Shown here piece by piece: positions 54,604 through 63,440 of a stretch of DNA of 64,000 bases (position 1 is its first letter; each line of letters opens with the position of its first letter). The DNA is taken from contig NZ_PCNZ01000008.1 in assembly GCF_002975175.1 (NCBI RefSeq), positions 1 to 64,000 of the forward strand, read 5' to 3'. The notes under the pieces are model-generated. The model had not been told where the DNA came from and ran no database searches. It was given only the letters and a program-made list of their open reading frames with translations. The stretch comes from Bacillus sp. MYb209. GTDB taxonomy: Bacteria > Bacillota > Bacilli > Bacillales > Bacillaceae_G. The position numbers were made by a program, and so were the translations under genes.

Positions 54604-55704
54604 TTAAAGCGCTTGAAGATAAAAACTCTCAAGCCAAGTAGCCGATTCACTTATATCATATCCTTCTTTCTTGATATATCCTTCTACATCTTGCATACGT
54701 TTATTGACATCCAATATATCCTGCGCCCATATTTCGGGGGAGGTATTTATGCTTTCAAAACTCACTAGACCTGCTCCCATGTCTACTTCTTTAGTTATCG
54801 CATCCGAGATTACACAAGATAACCCAGCTCCTTGCGCTTCTATAAGAGTAACAGGCAATCCTTCATGAATGGATGGGAATGCAAATACATCAAAAGCTTG
54901 AAGTAAATGGTCGATATCGCTCCTTATGCCAAGAAACTTTACATTAGCCCCTAAATTTAATTCTTCCACTTTTTGTTCAATCTTTAACCGTAACGGACCA
55001 TCCCCCACCAAAACAAGAACGGAATCTCTTCTAAGTTTAACTAACTGAGCAAACACTTCTATAAGGAATCCATGGTTTTTTTGATGCGCAAACCTTCCTA
55101 CATGCCCTACTACAAATTTATCAACTGTAAGATTTAGTTCCTCTCTTATCTGTTTTCTAATTTCGGGGGAAAATGAAAACTTTTCAGGCTCAATTCCATT
55201 TTTTAAAATCGTGGCAGTATCTGTTTTACCTGCAAATAACCAGCGAGATGCTGCATCCGAGCATGCTAGAAGATGTGTCGCACTTCGTAATATATACTTC
55301 CCTGCATACCACTTATATACTTTCGCAGCAACTCCACCTTCACTGCTAGTATTGTGACTATGTGCGATACGAACTGGTATACCGGCTTTCTTAGCTGCAC
55401 GTAACACAAATCCACTCATCTTATCCATGTGTGAGTGTACAATCTTATATTCTTGATGAGATTCAAAAAAATTATCTAAAGACTTTATGTATTCGTTATG
55501 ACCACCATCAGTAATATATGGAATCCTGTGCACTTTCCCACCTAATTCTGATATTTCTGTATCGAAAACACCTTCCTTACAAGTAAGAAAGTCAAACTGC
55601 ACTTTATTTCGATCTATATTCCGGTACAAGTTCATAATAAGGGTTTCTGCACCACCACGGTTCATATTGACTACAACATGTAAGATTCTTAATGGACAAT
55701 CCAA
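54604..55704 (-). CDS. epsF: Glycosyltransferase family 4, EpsF-like
   Basis: The 366-residue GT-B enzyme matches the EpsF pattern: ILHVVVNMNRGGAETLIMNLY at the N-terminus, HSHNTSSEGG, and FPSIHEGLPVTLIEAQGAG. In B. subtilis EpsF is one of the eps repeat-unit transferases. Its start lies inside the end of the EpsD-like gene (16-bp overlap), showing tight coupling. The donor sugar is not certain. Confidence 0.85.
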   Translation of the reverse strand: MDCPLRILHVVVNMNRGGAETLIMNLYRNIDRNKVQFDFLTCKEGVFDTEISELGGKVHRIPYITDGGHNEYIKSLDNFFESHQEYKIVHSHMDKMSGFVLRAAKKAGIPVRIAHSHNTSSEGGVAAKVYKWYAGKYILRSATHLLACSDAASRWLFAGKTDTATILKNGIEPEKFSFSPEIRKQIREELNLTVDKFVVGHVGRFAHQKNHGFLIEVFAQLVKLRRDSVLVLVGDGPLRLKIEQKVEELNLGANVKFLGIRSDIDHLLQAFDVFAFPSIHEGLPVTLIEAQGAGLSCVISDAITKEVDMGAGLVSFESINTSPEIWAQDILDVNKRMQDVEGYIKKEGYDISESATWLESFYLQAL

Positions 55705-56843
55705 TCTAACGCCTCCGTTCTACTCATAAACATGGTGTAAATATAGCTCTTTTCTTCTAATACTTTATTGACGGCATAATTATTTTTAATAATCTCACGA
55801 CCAGACTCTCCGAATATGCCTTGTAAGCTACTATTTTCAGCAAGATATTTTATCTTTTCTGCCATTGTCTGTATGTCTTCACGACCTACTGTCCAACCAT
55901 TTACACCATTTTGAATTAACTCTTTATGACCCCTGTTCTCACTGGCTATAACAGGCAATCCGCAAGCCATCGCTTCCATAATATTAACTGGTAACCCCTC
56001 ACGTAGACTGGATGCAACAGAAATATCACAAATAGGTAAAATTTTTGCAATATCATTCCTATAACCAAGGAAATCTATCATTTCAAATACACCCATTTGT
56101 TTAGCTAAATTTTTGCAATCATTTATCAAAGGACCATTCCCAGCCAATAGAAGCCTCGCATTGGGAACATGATCTTTTATTAAGGCCAATGTACGAATCA
56201 AAAACTGCTGATTTTTATTTTTATTAAACTCAGCCGCATAAAACATTAAAAAATCATCCGGTTTATAACCCATCTCAATCCTTAGACAATTCTTTTGAGC
56301 CTCACTAACTGGTTTAAAATATTCTGTGTCCACTCCCACCCCATGAATTTGTTCAATTTTAGGTACTTTAAACTTTCGCTGAACAGCCAAGTTATAATCT
56401 TCTTGGTTAATTGTAATGAGGCAATCTGTATAATTTGCTAGCATTTTTTCAATTGGATAATATAACAGCCAATTTGCAAGCGGGGCACCTTTACAAAAAT
56501 GAAATCCATGCGCAGTATATAAAACTTTTGTTCCATGCTTTCTAGACTTTCTTGCTGCCAAACGTGCAACGGCTCCCCCCATCGGGGTATGGCAATGAAT
56601 AATTTTATATTGATTTTCATCAATAATATCTTTCAGCTCTTTATAAGCCTTAATATTCTTAAATTGCAAAGGTGACCTTTGAATAGAAATGTCATACTTC
56701 TTATCCACATATGGAAGTTCTATGTTGCCAGCAGCAGCAACATGGACTTCCCAGCCTTGTTCTTTAAACCATTTCATATACGGCAAATGAAATGCTTTAA
56801 AGTGAAAGTCTACCGTCGCACAAAATAATACTTTATTTTCCAT
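55689..56843 (-). CDS. epsD: Glycosyltransferase family 4, EpsD-like
   Basis: The 384-residue GT-B enzyme has CATVDFHFKAFHLPY, HCHTPMGGAVARLAAR, YTAHGFHFCKGAP and SSLREGLPVNIMEAMACG. These fit the EpsD/CapM group that acts soon after the bacillosamine-type priming sugar. It follows epsC with a 117-bp gap and overlaps the next gene by 16 bp, keeping the B. subtilis order C, D, then F. Confidence 0.87.
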   Translation of the reverse strand: MENKVLFCATVDFHFKAFHLPYMKWFKEQGWEVHVAAAGNIELPYVDKKYDISIQRSPLQFKNIKAYKELKDIIDENQYKIIHCHTPMGGAVARLAARKSRKHGTKVLYTAHGFHFCKGAPLANWLLYYPIEKMLANYTDCLITINQEDYNLAVQRKFKVPKIEQIHGVGVDTEYFKPVSEAQKNCLRIEMGYKPDDFLMFYAAEFNKNKNQQFLIRTLALIKDHVPNARLLLAGNGPLINDCKNLAKQMGVFEMIDFLGYRNDIAKILPICDISVASSLREGLPVNIMEAMACGLPVIASENRGHKELIQNGVNGWTVGREDIQTMAEKIKYLAENSSLQGIFGESGREIIKNNYAVNKVLEEKSYIYTMFMSRTEALDWIVH

Positions 56844-56960
56844 ATATATATCACCCTACAATTATTATATTGTAACTAACCACCTGTGCATACTTCATTC
56901 TCATTTCTCTACATAGTAAAACATAAGTCTAAGCATATATATGCAGATCAAAATCCATAT

Positions 56961-58775
56961 TTATATCATATTTCGTGGAGTTATATGACTATTTGCCAAC
57001 GTCAATACACGTTTTCTTAATTCCGTCTTCTCGAGATTCTTATAAGTTTGGAGAACTGCTTCAATTTCGTTTATACAAAGGTTCGATGTTTTACCTATAT
57101 AAATTTTAGGATGAATTTGTTGTTCATGTATTTCTTCTTTTTTCAATAGTTCTTCAAAGAGCTTCTCTCCAGGTCTTATTCCAGTGAACTCTATTTGTAT
57201 TTCTTCCAGCGAATTTCCTGATAATGTAATTAAATTTTTCGCAAGATCTACTATTTTCACAGGATCTCCCATATCTAACACAAATATTTCTCCACCTTTA
57301 GCTAATGCACCAGCCTGTATTACAAGCTTGGACGCCTCTGGAATTGTCATAAAGTAACGAATCATATCTGGATGTGTAACCGTAACTGGACCACCTTGCT
57401 TAATTTGTTTTTTAAACAACGGTATAACACTACCGCGGCTTCCTAATACATTACCAAATCTTACAGCCACAAACTTTGTATTACTTGTTTTGTCCAAGTT
57501 TTGAATTACCATTTCAGCAAGCCTTTTTGTTGCTCCCATTACACTTGTCGGATTCACAGCTTTATCTGTAGAAATCATTACAAACGTCTCGACCCCATTC
57601 CAGCTTGCCGCTTTTGCCACGTTTGTTGTCCCAATTAAATTGTTTTTGATAGCTTCTTCGGGGTTACGTTCCATCAATGGTACATGCTTATGTGCAGCGG
57701 CATGATAAACAACTTGAGGCTGATATTGACTCATTACTGACATCATTTTCAGATCATCCTGTACATCAGCAATTTCTGTGGTAACGACAATATCTGTGTC
57801 ACCGTATAGCTCTTTCAATTCCATTTCGATAGAATAAATACTATTTTCACCATGACCTAATAAAATCAATTGTTTTGGGTTGAATTTTGCAATTTGACGA
57901 CAAATTTCAGATCCAATTGAACCACCAGCACCAGTTACTAAAATAATTTTATTAGTAATAAATTCTGAAATACTTTCAATATCCAATTCAACAGGATCAC
58001 GTCCTAATAAATCGTCTACTTGGACATCACGAAATTCATTCACTGAAACTTTTCCAGTCACTAAATCCTCTAGCATTGGAAGAATTTGTGTTTTTATTTT
58101 TGTCTTGGAACATTCTTGAAAAATCATATTTAATGCTTTCTTGCTAAGTGAAGGAATTGCTATTATGATGCTATCGATATCTAATTGCTGAACAGCAAAT
58201 TCAATACGGTCAATTCCTCCAATTACCGGTATTCCAAGAATATCCAACCCTTGTTTCTTTATATTATCATCTATAAATGCCACAGGCAGTAATTCAGTAT
58301 CATTACTATTCAAAAGTTGCCTTACAACCATTGTACCTGCAGAACCCGCACCAATAATTAGTGTTCTTTTTTTGTCCTCCCCTTTTTGAATATAAGCATC
58401 TCTGAACATCCGCCATAGAAAACGTGATCCTCCAATCAGTAGAATATGAATCATCCACGTTACAACAAGAAGACGGAAATAAATATCTTGAACCAATATT
58501 TGTTGTACTACTGCTGTTGTGATAACAGAAAGTGTGATTGCTTTTAAAATAATTAGCAATTCTCCTACACTTGCATACTCCCATGCTTTTTTATAAAGCT
58601 TATAAATAAAAGAAAAAATATGATGGCTAAATAGCAGCGTCATTGCACTCACTACGATGGGAAATGTTATGACATTGAAATCAGCACTTACTAAGAAGCG
58701 ACTAAAGAAAACCGTAGTTAATACGATTAAGGAATCAATTAAAATTAATAAGGATAATCTCTGGCGATACGTCAT
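56961..58775 (-). CDS. epsC: UDP-GlcNAc 4,6-dehydratase EpsC
   Basis: The 604-residue protein has four N-terminal membrane helices, a first Rossmann domain (IGAGSAGTMVVRQLL) and a second catalytic one (VTGAGGSIGSEICRQI). Conserved stretches YHAAAHKHVPLMERNPEEA and MISTDKAVNPTSVMGATKR carry the catalytic residues, including the Lys of the altered triad. PglF/EpsC enzymes convert UDP-GlcNAc to the 4-keto-6-deoxy sugar used by EpsN. The long identical blocks with B. subtilis EpsC make the assignment firm. The EAR RNA lies about 200 bp upstream. Confidence 0.95.
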   Translation of the reverse strand: MTYRQRLSLLILIDSLIVLTTVFFSRFLVSADFNVITFPIVVSAMTLLFSHHIFSFIYKLYKKAWEYASVGELLIILKAITLSVITTAVVQQILVQDIYFRLLVVTWMIHILLIGGSRFLWRMFRDAYIQKGEDKKRTLIIGAGSAGTMVVRQLLNSNDTELLPVAFIDDNIKKQGLDILGIPVIGGIDRIEFAVQQLDIDSIIIAIPSLSKKALNMIFQECSKTKIKTQILPMLEDLVTGKVSVNEFRDVQVDDLLGRDPVELDIESISEFITNKIILVTGAGGSIGSEICRQIAKFNPKQLILLGHGENSIYSIEMELKELYGDTDIVVTTEIADVQDDLKMMSVMSQYQPQVVYHAAAHKHVPLMERNPEEAIKNNLIGTTNVAKAASWNGVETFVMISTDKAVNPTSVMGATKRLAEMVIQNLDKTSNTKFVAVRFGNVLGSRGSVIPLFKKQIKQGGPVTVTHPDMIRYFMTIPEASKLVIQAGALAKGGEIFVLDMGDPVKIVDLAKNLITLSGNSLEEIQIEFTGIRPGEKLFEELLKKEEIHEQQIHPKIYIGKTSNLCINEIEAVLQTYKNLEKTELRKRVLTLANSHITPRNMI

Positions 58776-59216
58776 AATAGGCCCCCCTCTCTAAATTTTT
58801 TATATATAACAAAAGGAAATCCTCATAATTGTTATCTTAGAATTAAAAGATTTATATATTGAATATGTCTAGCTAAACATATAGACAAGGAAAATAATCA
58901 ATAACCAACTAATACAAAGTTCCTATCTACAAAATCCTTTAGAAAGACTTTCTAGACAAGAACTTCAAATAAGTTTGGGCATCCAACCCTCCCTCACACC
59001 ACACTCTTGACGACTAACGTCTAAGGTTCTTCAACCCACAGTATGATCGAGTGTCTCCATTGATAGTGGTAAGGAGACATCACCGTACCCTATAATTTTT
59101 TATAGGTGGTCTTTCATTCTCTACTATAAAATATATGAAAAGCTTCTCATCCTTACGTCACCCATTAGGAAAGCACTGTATTATTATTTTATGTATAATC
59201 AATTCTAATAAATCTC
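58776..59216. other. Gap between epsB and epsC around the EAR RNA
   Basis: The 441-bp gap is occupied mainly by the EAR element (58977-59084). The 200 bp between it and epsC contain only AT-rich sequence with a weak TGTCTA/TAGACA hairpin near 58870-58890. No clear terminator like the one at 22972 was seen here. Confidence 0.5.
58977..59084 (-). ncRNA. EAR (eps-associated RNA) antitermination element, copy 2
   Basis: It lies between epsB and epsC, exactly the position of EAR in B. subtilis. On the minus strand it runs from GGTGATGTCTCC to GGTTGGATGCCC. GTCTCC pairs with GGAGAC, GGTT with AACC, and CATACT with AGTGTG. Copy 1 keeps these pairings with different bases in the last two helices. 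The element should let polymerase reach the end of this operation of about 20 genes (some 23 kb), passing weak terminators such as those at 43327 and 38239. Confidence 0.93.
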
Positions 59217-59876
59217 TTATACTTTTTTATTTAGAATAGCCCCTACAAGCTTTCCTTTTGTTAAATCTAAGGCCCTATTCGCTTCAACAACTGCTTCACT
59301 AGCAGTTTGATAGCAACTTAACACCAATAATACCCCATCACATTGACTAGCTAGTATATTTGTATCTATAACCTCAAGAAGGGGCGGAGAATCAAATAAA
59401 ATAATGTCATACTGCTCTATTGCTTTGCTAATTAAATTTTGCATAGATGGTAAACTAAGCATCTCAGCTGGATTATTAATTTCGGGACCACTTGTCAATA
59501 TATGTACATTTTTGATTTCTGTCTGCATTACCACTTTTTCTAATGCTGCTTTTCCCTCCAAAACATTTGTTAATCCAGATTTATTTTCCATTCCAAAAAT
59601 CGCATGTAGTTCCGGAGTTCGCAAATCCGCATCAACAACTAAGACTTTTTCATCTCGCTGAGCCATAGAAACCGCCAAATTTGCCACAGTGGTGGTTTTA
59701 CCTTCTCCATATCCAGGAGAAGTAATAATTATAGTTCTTGTTTTGTCCGTGCCAATTGCAAATTGAAGGTTAGTACGAATTGTTCGATATTCCTCAGCCA
59801 TCTTCGATTTCGGAGCGATATGAGCAATTAAATGACTATTATCAAGGATACGGCTTTGCTTTTTATTATGAATCAA
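59217..59876 (-). CDS. epsB: BY-kinase-like ATPase EpsB, lacking a Tyr cluster
   Basis: The 219-residue protein has Walker A SPGYGEGKTTT, Walker A' VVDADLRTPEL and Walker B YDIILFDSPP. It ends LVGAILNKKV, without the tyrosine run seen in the operon 1 kinase (EYYYYGSN). It may be truncated by about ten residues or may phosphorylate other targets only. The TTG start follows GGAGGGG and lies in the end of epsA (11-bp overlap). Confidence 0.9.
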   Translation of the reverse strand: MIHNKKQSRILDNSHLIAHIAPKSKMAEEYRTIRTNLQFAIGTDKTRTIIITSPGYGEGKTTTVANLAVSMAQRDEKVLVVDADLRTPELHAIFGMENKSGLTNVLEGKAALEKVVMQTEIKNVHILTSGPEINNPAEMLSLPSMQNLISKAIEQYDIILFDSPPLLEVIDTNILASQCDGVLLVLSCYQTASEAVVEANRALDLTKGKLVGAILNKKV

Positions 59877-60564
59877 ATGTTTTCCCCTCCACTATTACAC
59901 TTTCTCTCTTACTTGTTTTATCTACTATATTATTTTTCTTCATTTGAGAAACACTTCCTAAAACGGGAACCGGTAATAATTTTTCAATGTTACGTTCCGA
60001 TTTAATTGTTTCATCAAGAGAATCCAATACAAAGACTACTCCGATACTCAGTATAAGACCGGCAGCCAAGGCCATCTCAATCGCTTTTGCATGATTCAAG
60101 TTTATCGGTAAAGGATGCTCTTGTACTTTTGCTTCTGTTAAGATGCGGACATTCGAAAAATTTAGGATAGCATTGGCCTCTTCTTTATAAACACTTGCTG
60201 TAGCATTGGCAATTTTGACTGCCTCCGCTGGATTAGTATCCACAGCTGTAATAACAAAAACCTGCGACTCTTCAATCTTTCCAACACTAACCTGTCCATT
60301 CAATGCATCTGCTGATTTTTGCGAATTTAATTGCTGGGCCACTTTCTCTAAAACAATAGGTTCCTTTATCATCACTTTAAGTGTAGCTATAGCATCAGCA
60401 TTAGCTGGAATGAGGATTCTTGCAGAAGACGCATATAAAGGCGTTTTCATGAAAATGCTATATATACCACCAATACATGCCGCTAATATCGTAATTACTG
60501 CAATAATCCAAAATTTTCTTTTTATAACATTAAATAAATTTTTTAAGTTTATTTCCTTTTCCAT
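59866..60564 (-). CDS. epsA: Wzz/YveK-type chain-length modulator EpsA
   Basis: The 232-residue protein has two membrane helices (about 15-35 and 160-180) around an extracytoplasmic domain and a cytoplasmic activating tail. It partners EpsB. GGAGGGGAAAC precedes the ATG. It is first in operon 2. Confidence 0.9.
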   Translation of the reverse strand: MEKEINLKNLFNVIKRKFWIIAVITILAACIGGIYSIFMKTPLYASSARILIPANADAIATLKVMIKEPIVLEKVAQQLNSQKSADALNGQVSVGKIEESQVFVITAVDTNPAEAVKIANATASVYKEEANAILNFSNVRILTEAKVQEHPLPINLNHAKAIEMALAAGLILSIGVVFVLDSLDETIKSERNIEKLLPVPVLGSVSQMKKNNIVDKTSKRESVIVEGKTFDS

Positions 60565-61074
60565 GTTTCCCCTCCATTACTGTCTATTTAACTAATAAAA
60601 AAAGCTAATCGCTGGTAAATCAAATCGTATAACCTAAGTTAATTTTGATTATATCGAACATAATTTACTAAATCATAAGTAGAATGAAATTTCTGAGTAT
60701 ATATTTCATTCAGAAAATATATACCTTGTTTCTTTAATCTTAATATACTCATTTAATATTCATTTTAGTTCTTGATAATGAAGCCGTCAATATAAATTTA
60801 TACATCAAATCCAACGATTACCTTATTATATTTAATTCAATTATCCTTATATAAATTCAAAAATAACTTCATAAATAATTATTTCAAATGAATTAATTTC
60901 TTCATATATTGACATATTATAAAAACTATTTAAAACTGAATTAAACAATATCCTACAAGTTTGACGACTGAAAAAAAGAAGTATTATTAAAAAGCTAATT
61001 CCAAAAACAGATTCACCTTAACTGTTTACCCAACATATTGATTCTGATCCATAAAAATTTTAGCATCCTTTTCT
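60565..61074. other. Leader and promoter region of operon 2
   Basis: The 510-bp gap between galU copy 2 and epsA holds no gene. A perfect TATAAT (minus strand, 60648-60653) is about 85 bp before epsA, without a good -35 at the right spacing. An inverted repeat GAATGAAAT-N12-ATTTCATTC (60682-60711) sits just upstream of that -10 and could be an operator. No Spo0A-box cluster like that of operon 1 was seen. Confidence 0.45.
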
Positions 61075-61111
61075 ACAAAAAAAGACTTCATTTCTAATGA
61101 AGTCTTTTTTG
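61075..61111 (-). terminator. Terminator after galU copy 2
   Basis: AAAGACTTCAT and ATGAAGTCTTT form a perfect 11-bp stem with a 5-nt loop. TTTTTTTGTAG follows on the minus strand, 13 bp after the stop. Confidence 0.9.
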
Positions 61112-61123
61112 TATCGTTAAAGC

Positions 61124-62005
61124 TTAGTTACAAACCATTTCACTTTCCACTAACTTTTTCATATAATCTAATAGCTCTTTTTTTAACTCTTCGTGTTGCA
61201 GTGCCATTTCAATTGTTGTTTGAATAAACCCTAGTTTTTCTCCGACATCATAGCGCTTTCCTTCGAAATCATATGCAAATACACGTTGAATTTCATTTAA
61301 ACGCTGAATCGCATCTGTTAACTGAATTTCTCCGCCTGCCCCTGTTTGTTGATCTTCTAAGAACATAAAGATTTCTGGAGTTAACACGTAACGCCCCATA
61401 ATCGCTAAGTTAGATGGTGCTGTTCCTTTAGCAGGTTTTTCAACAAATTTACTCACTTGATAACTGCGATCCTTTTGCTCTAGCGGATCAATAATACCAT
61501 AGCGATGCGTTTCATTCTCTGGAACAGTTTGAACACCAATTACTGATGATTGTGTATTCTCATATTGATTCATTAATTGGCGTAAGCACGGCGTATCCGC
61601 TTGAACAATATCATCACCAAGTAGTACCGCAAATGGCTCATTTCCAATAAATTTACGAGCACACCAAACAGCATGTCCTAAACCTTTAGGCTCTTTTTGG
61701 CGAATATAATGAATATTGATCTTTGAAGATTCTTGTACTTTTTCAAGAGTTTCATACTTTCCTTTTGATAGTAAGTTTTGTTCTAATTCAAAGGAATGAT
61801 CGAAATGATCTTCAATTGCACGTTTTCCTTTTCCTGTTACGATAATAATATCTTCAATTCCAGACGCAATTGCCTCTTCCACGATATATTGAATTGTTGG
61901 TTTATCAACAATTGGTAACATTTCTTTTGGCATTGCTTTTGTTGCTGGTAGGAAGCGAGTCCCTAATCCAGCTGCTGGAATAATAGCTTTTCTTACTTTT
62001 TTCAA
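61124..62005 (-). CDS. galU: UTP-glucose-1-phosphate uridylyltransferase, copy 2
   Basis: The 293-residue protein has the same motifs as copy 1 ([10 protein letters not shown] and the following [12 protein letters not shown]) and differs in roughly one residue in ten, mainly in the C-terminal 25 residues. TTG start at 62005 after AGGAGG. It has its own terminator and is transcribed separately from operon 2. It should be functional; the pair gives two UDP-glucose synthases with separate regulation. Confidence 0.95.
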   Translation of the reverse strand: MKKVRKAIIPAAGLGTRFLPATKAMPKEMLPIVDKPTIQYIVEEAIASGIEDIIIVTGKGKRAIEDHFDHSFELEQNLLSKGKYETLEKVQESSKINIHYIRQKEPKGLGHAVWCARKFIGNEPFAVLLGDDIVQADTPCLRQLMNQYENTQSSVIGVQTVPENETHRYGIIDPLEQKDRSYQVSKFVEKPAKGTAPSNLAIMGRYVLTPEIFMFLEDQQTGAGGEIQLTDAIQRLNEIQRVFAYDFEGKRYDVGEKLGFIQTTIEMALQHEELKKELLDYMKKLVESEMVCN

Positions 62006-62242
62006 TGATATTCCTCCTAGTAATCTAAAACATATTTATATAAACTATAAAATTTAACCACTATAAAAAGAATTAAATAATTTAATTACACTACTATGTA
62101 AAAATAAATTATCTATCCTCTGTTTTAATTTTATGATTTTTGCCTACTCATATTTCCCACATTATTATTCTATAACTAAAGATATTACTAATACAAAATC
62201 AATGAAATATTATATCGATATCTCTGACAATACCTTCTTATT

Positions 62243-63418
62243 CTATTTTAACTTTTTTTGTACTTGTTCTTCTAAAATATTTTCCCACTTATCACCAACA
62301 ACATTAAAAGTATATCTTTCAACATTTTTTTTAGCCTTGCGACCATATTCTTTTCTTAATTCTTCAAATTCCATTAAGGTCATTAATGAATTAGCAAGTT
62401 CATCAATATTTCCTTCTTCTACAAGCAATCCATCTTCTTTATTTTTAATTATTTCGACAGGCCCTGTACAAGCAAAACTTACACAAGGAACTCCTACTGA
62501 CATGGCCTCAATTATAACCATTCCAAAAGGTTCATATCTGGAGCTTAAAACATAAATTGATGAATTAAGCATCTCACCAATAATATCATTCGTTTTTGGC
62601 ATTAAGAAAATATTATTATAGGCTTTATAATCAAAAATCTGTTGTCGAAGAAGTTGTTCATCTTCTCCCGAACCAAATATTTTTAGCTTCCAATCCGGAT
62701 ATTTCTCTATAACTTTAGAAAACGCAGGGACTAAAAGGTCAAAACCTTTCTGAGGTACATATCTACCCGCAGCAATCACTACTTTTTTATCTAGTGCAGC
62801 TATTTCTTTAGGAACCGCTGTAGCATTTTCTACTTTATATAACGTTACCCCAGTTCCCTTTAATAGTGATTGATAGTCGCTAATTTCTGAATCTGTTAAA
62901 CATGTTAAAGCATCTAATTTCCCATAATATTTTTCAATTTTATTTTGTAAACACTTTTCATGACCACCGAAATACTTATGTTCTTGACCAATCTTAATTA
63001 CATTATTACTTACAAATCTAGTTGCTAAGATATTAAATGATGGTATTGTTGTAATTAAGATACCCTCATTAATTTTCCTTAGAGCCGCAATAATCTTAAA
63101 ATCGACAAAGAGATTAAACATATGATATAAATCTTCGCTTTTATCTATGAAATAACTTGGCATTTTCAATAAGATCTTTTTTATTACTTTCTGGTAAAGA
63201 GGTGTGTTTCTCCCAAATAATTTTCCTCTTCTAGCATCAAAGATAGGATTAAGCTTTACTTTTTTATTAATATCGAACATCGGTTTTGCACTCGTTCTTC
63301 TAACACTGACAATCTCCACATCATAATTTTGAGAGGCAAAATAGTTAGCAGTATTCACAACTGTTCTTACAGTTCCCCCCATTCCATAAATATTATATAC
63401 AAGAAAGGTAATTTTCAT
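62243..63418 (-). CDS. Glycosyltransferase family 4
   Basis: The 391-residue GT-B enzyme starts KITFLVYNIYGMGGTVRTV and has AAGRYVPQKGFDLL and SSRYEPFGMVIIEAMSVG. The frame is open to 63574, but that part overlaps the neighbouring CDP-glycerol-type gene. The ATG at 63418 with GTGAGGTA is the sensible start. Adjacent to a teichoic-acid-like gene, it may modify or build a glycerol-phosphate polymer. Confidence 0.87.
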   Translation of the reverse strand: MKITFLVYNIYGMGGTVRTVVNTANYFASQNYDVEIVSVRRTSAKPMFDINKKVKLNPIFDARRGKLFGRNTPLYQKVIKKILLKMPSYFIDKSEDLYHMFNLFVDFKIIAALRKINEGILITTIPSFNILATRFVSNNVIKIGQEHKYFGGHEKCLQNKIEKYYGKLDALTCLTDSEISDYQSLLKGTGVTLYKVENATAVPKEIAALDKKVVIAAGRYVPQKGFDLLVPAFSKVIEKYPDWKLKIFGSGEDEQLLRQQIFDYKAYNNIFLMPKTNDIIGEMLNSSIYVLSSRYEPFGMVIIEAMSVGVPCVSFACTGPVEIIKNKEDGLLVEEGNIDELANSLMTLMEFEELRKEYGRKAKKNVERYTFNVVGDKWENILEEQVQKKLK

Positions 63419-63440
63419 CCTTATATACCTCACTATTTCT

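Noticed and set aside
56961-58775. galE-type epimerase
   Set aside because: The membrane helices and double Rossmann layout fit the EpsC/PglF 4,6-dehydratase, not GalE.
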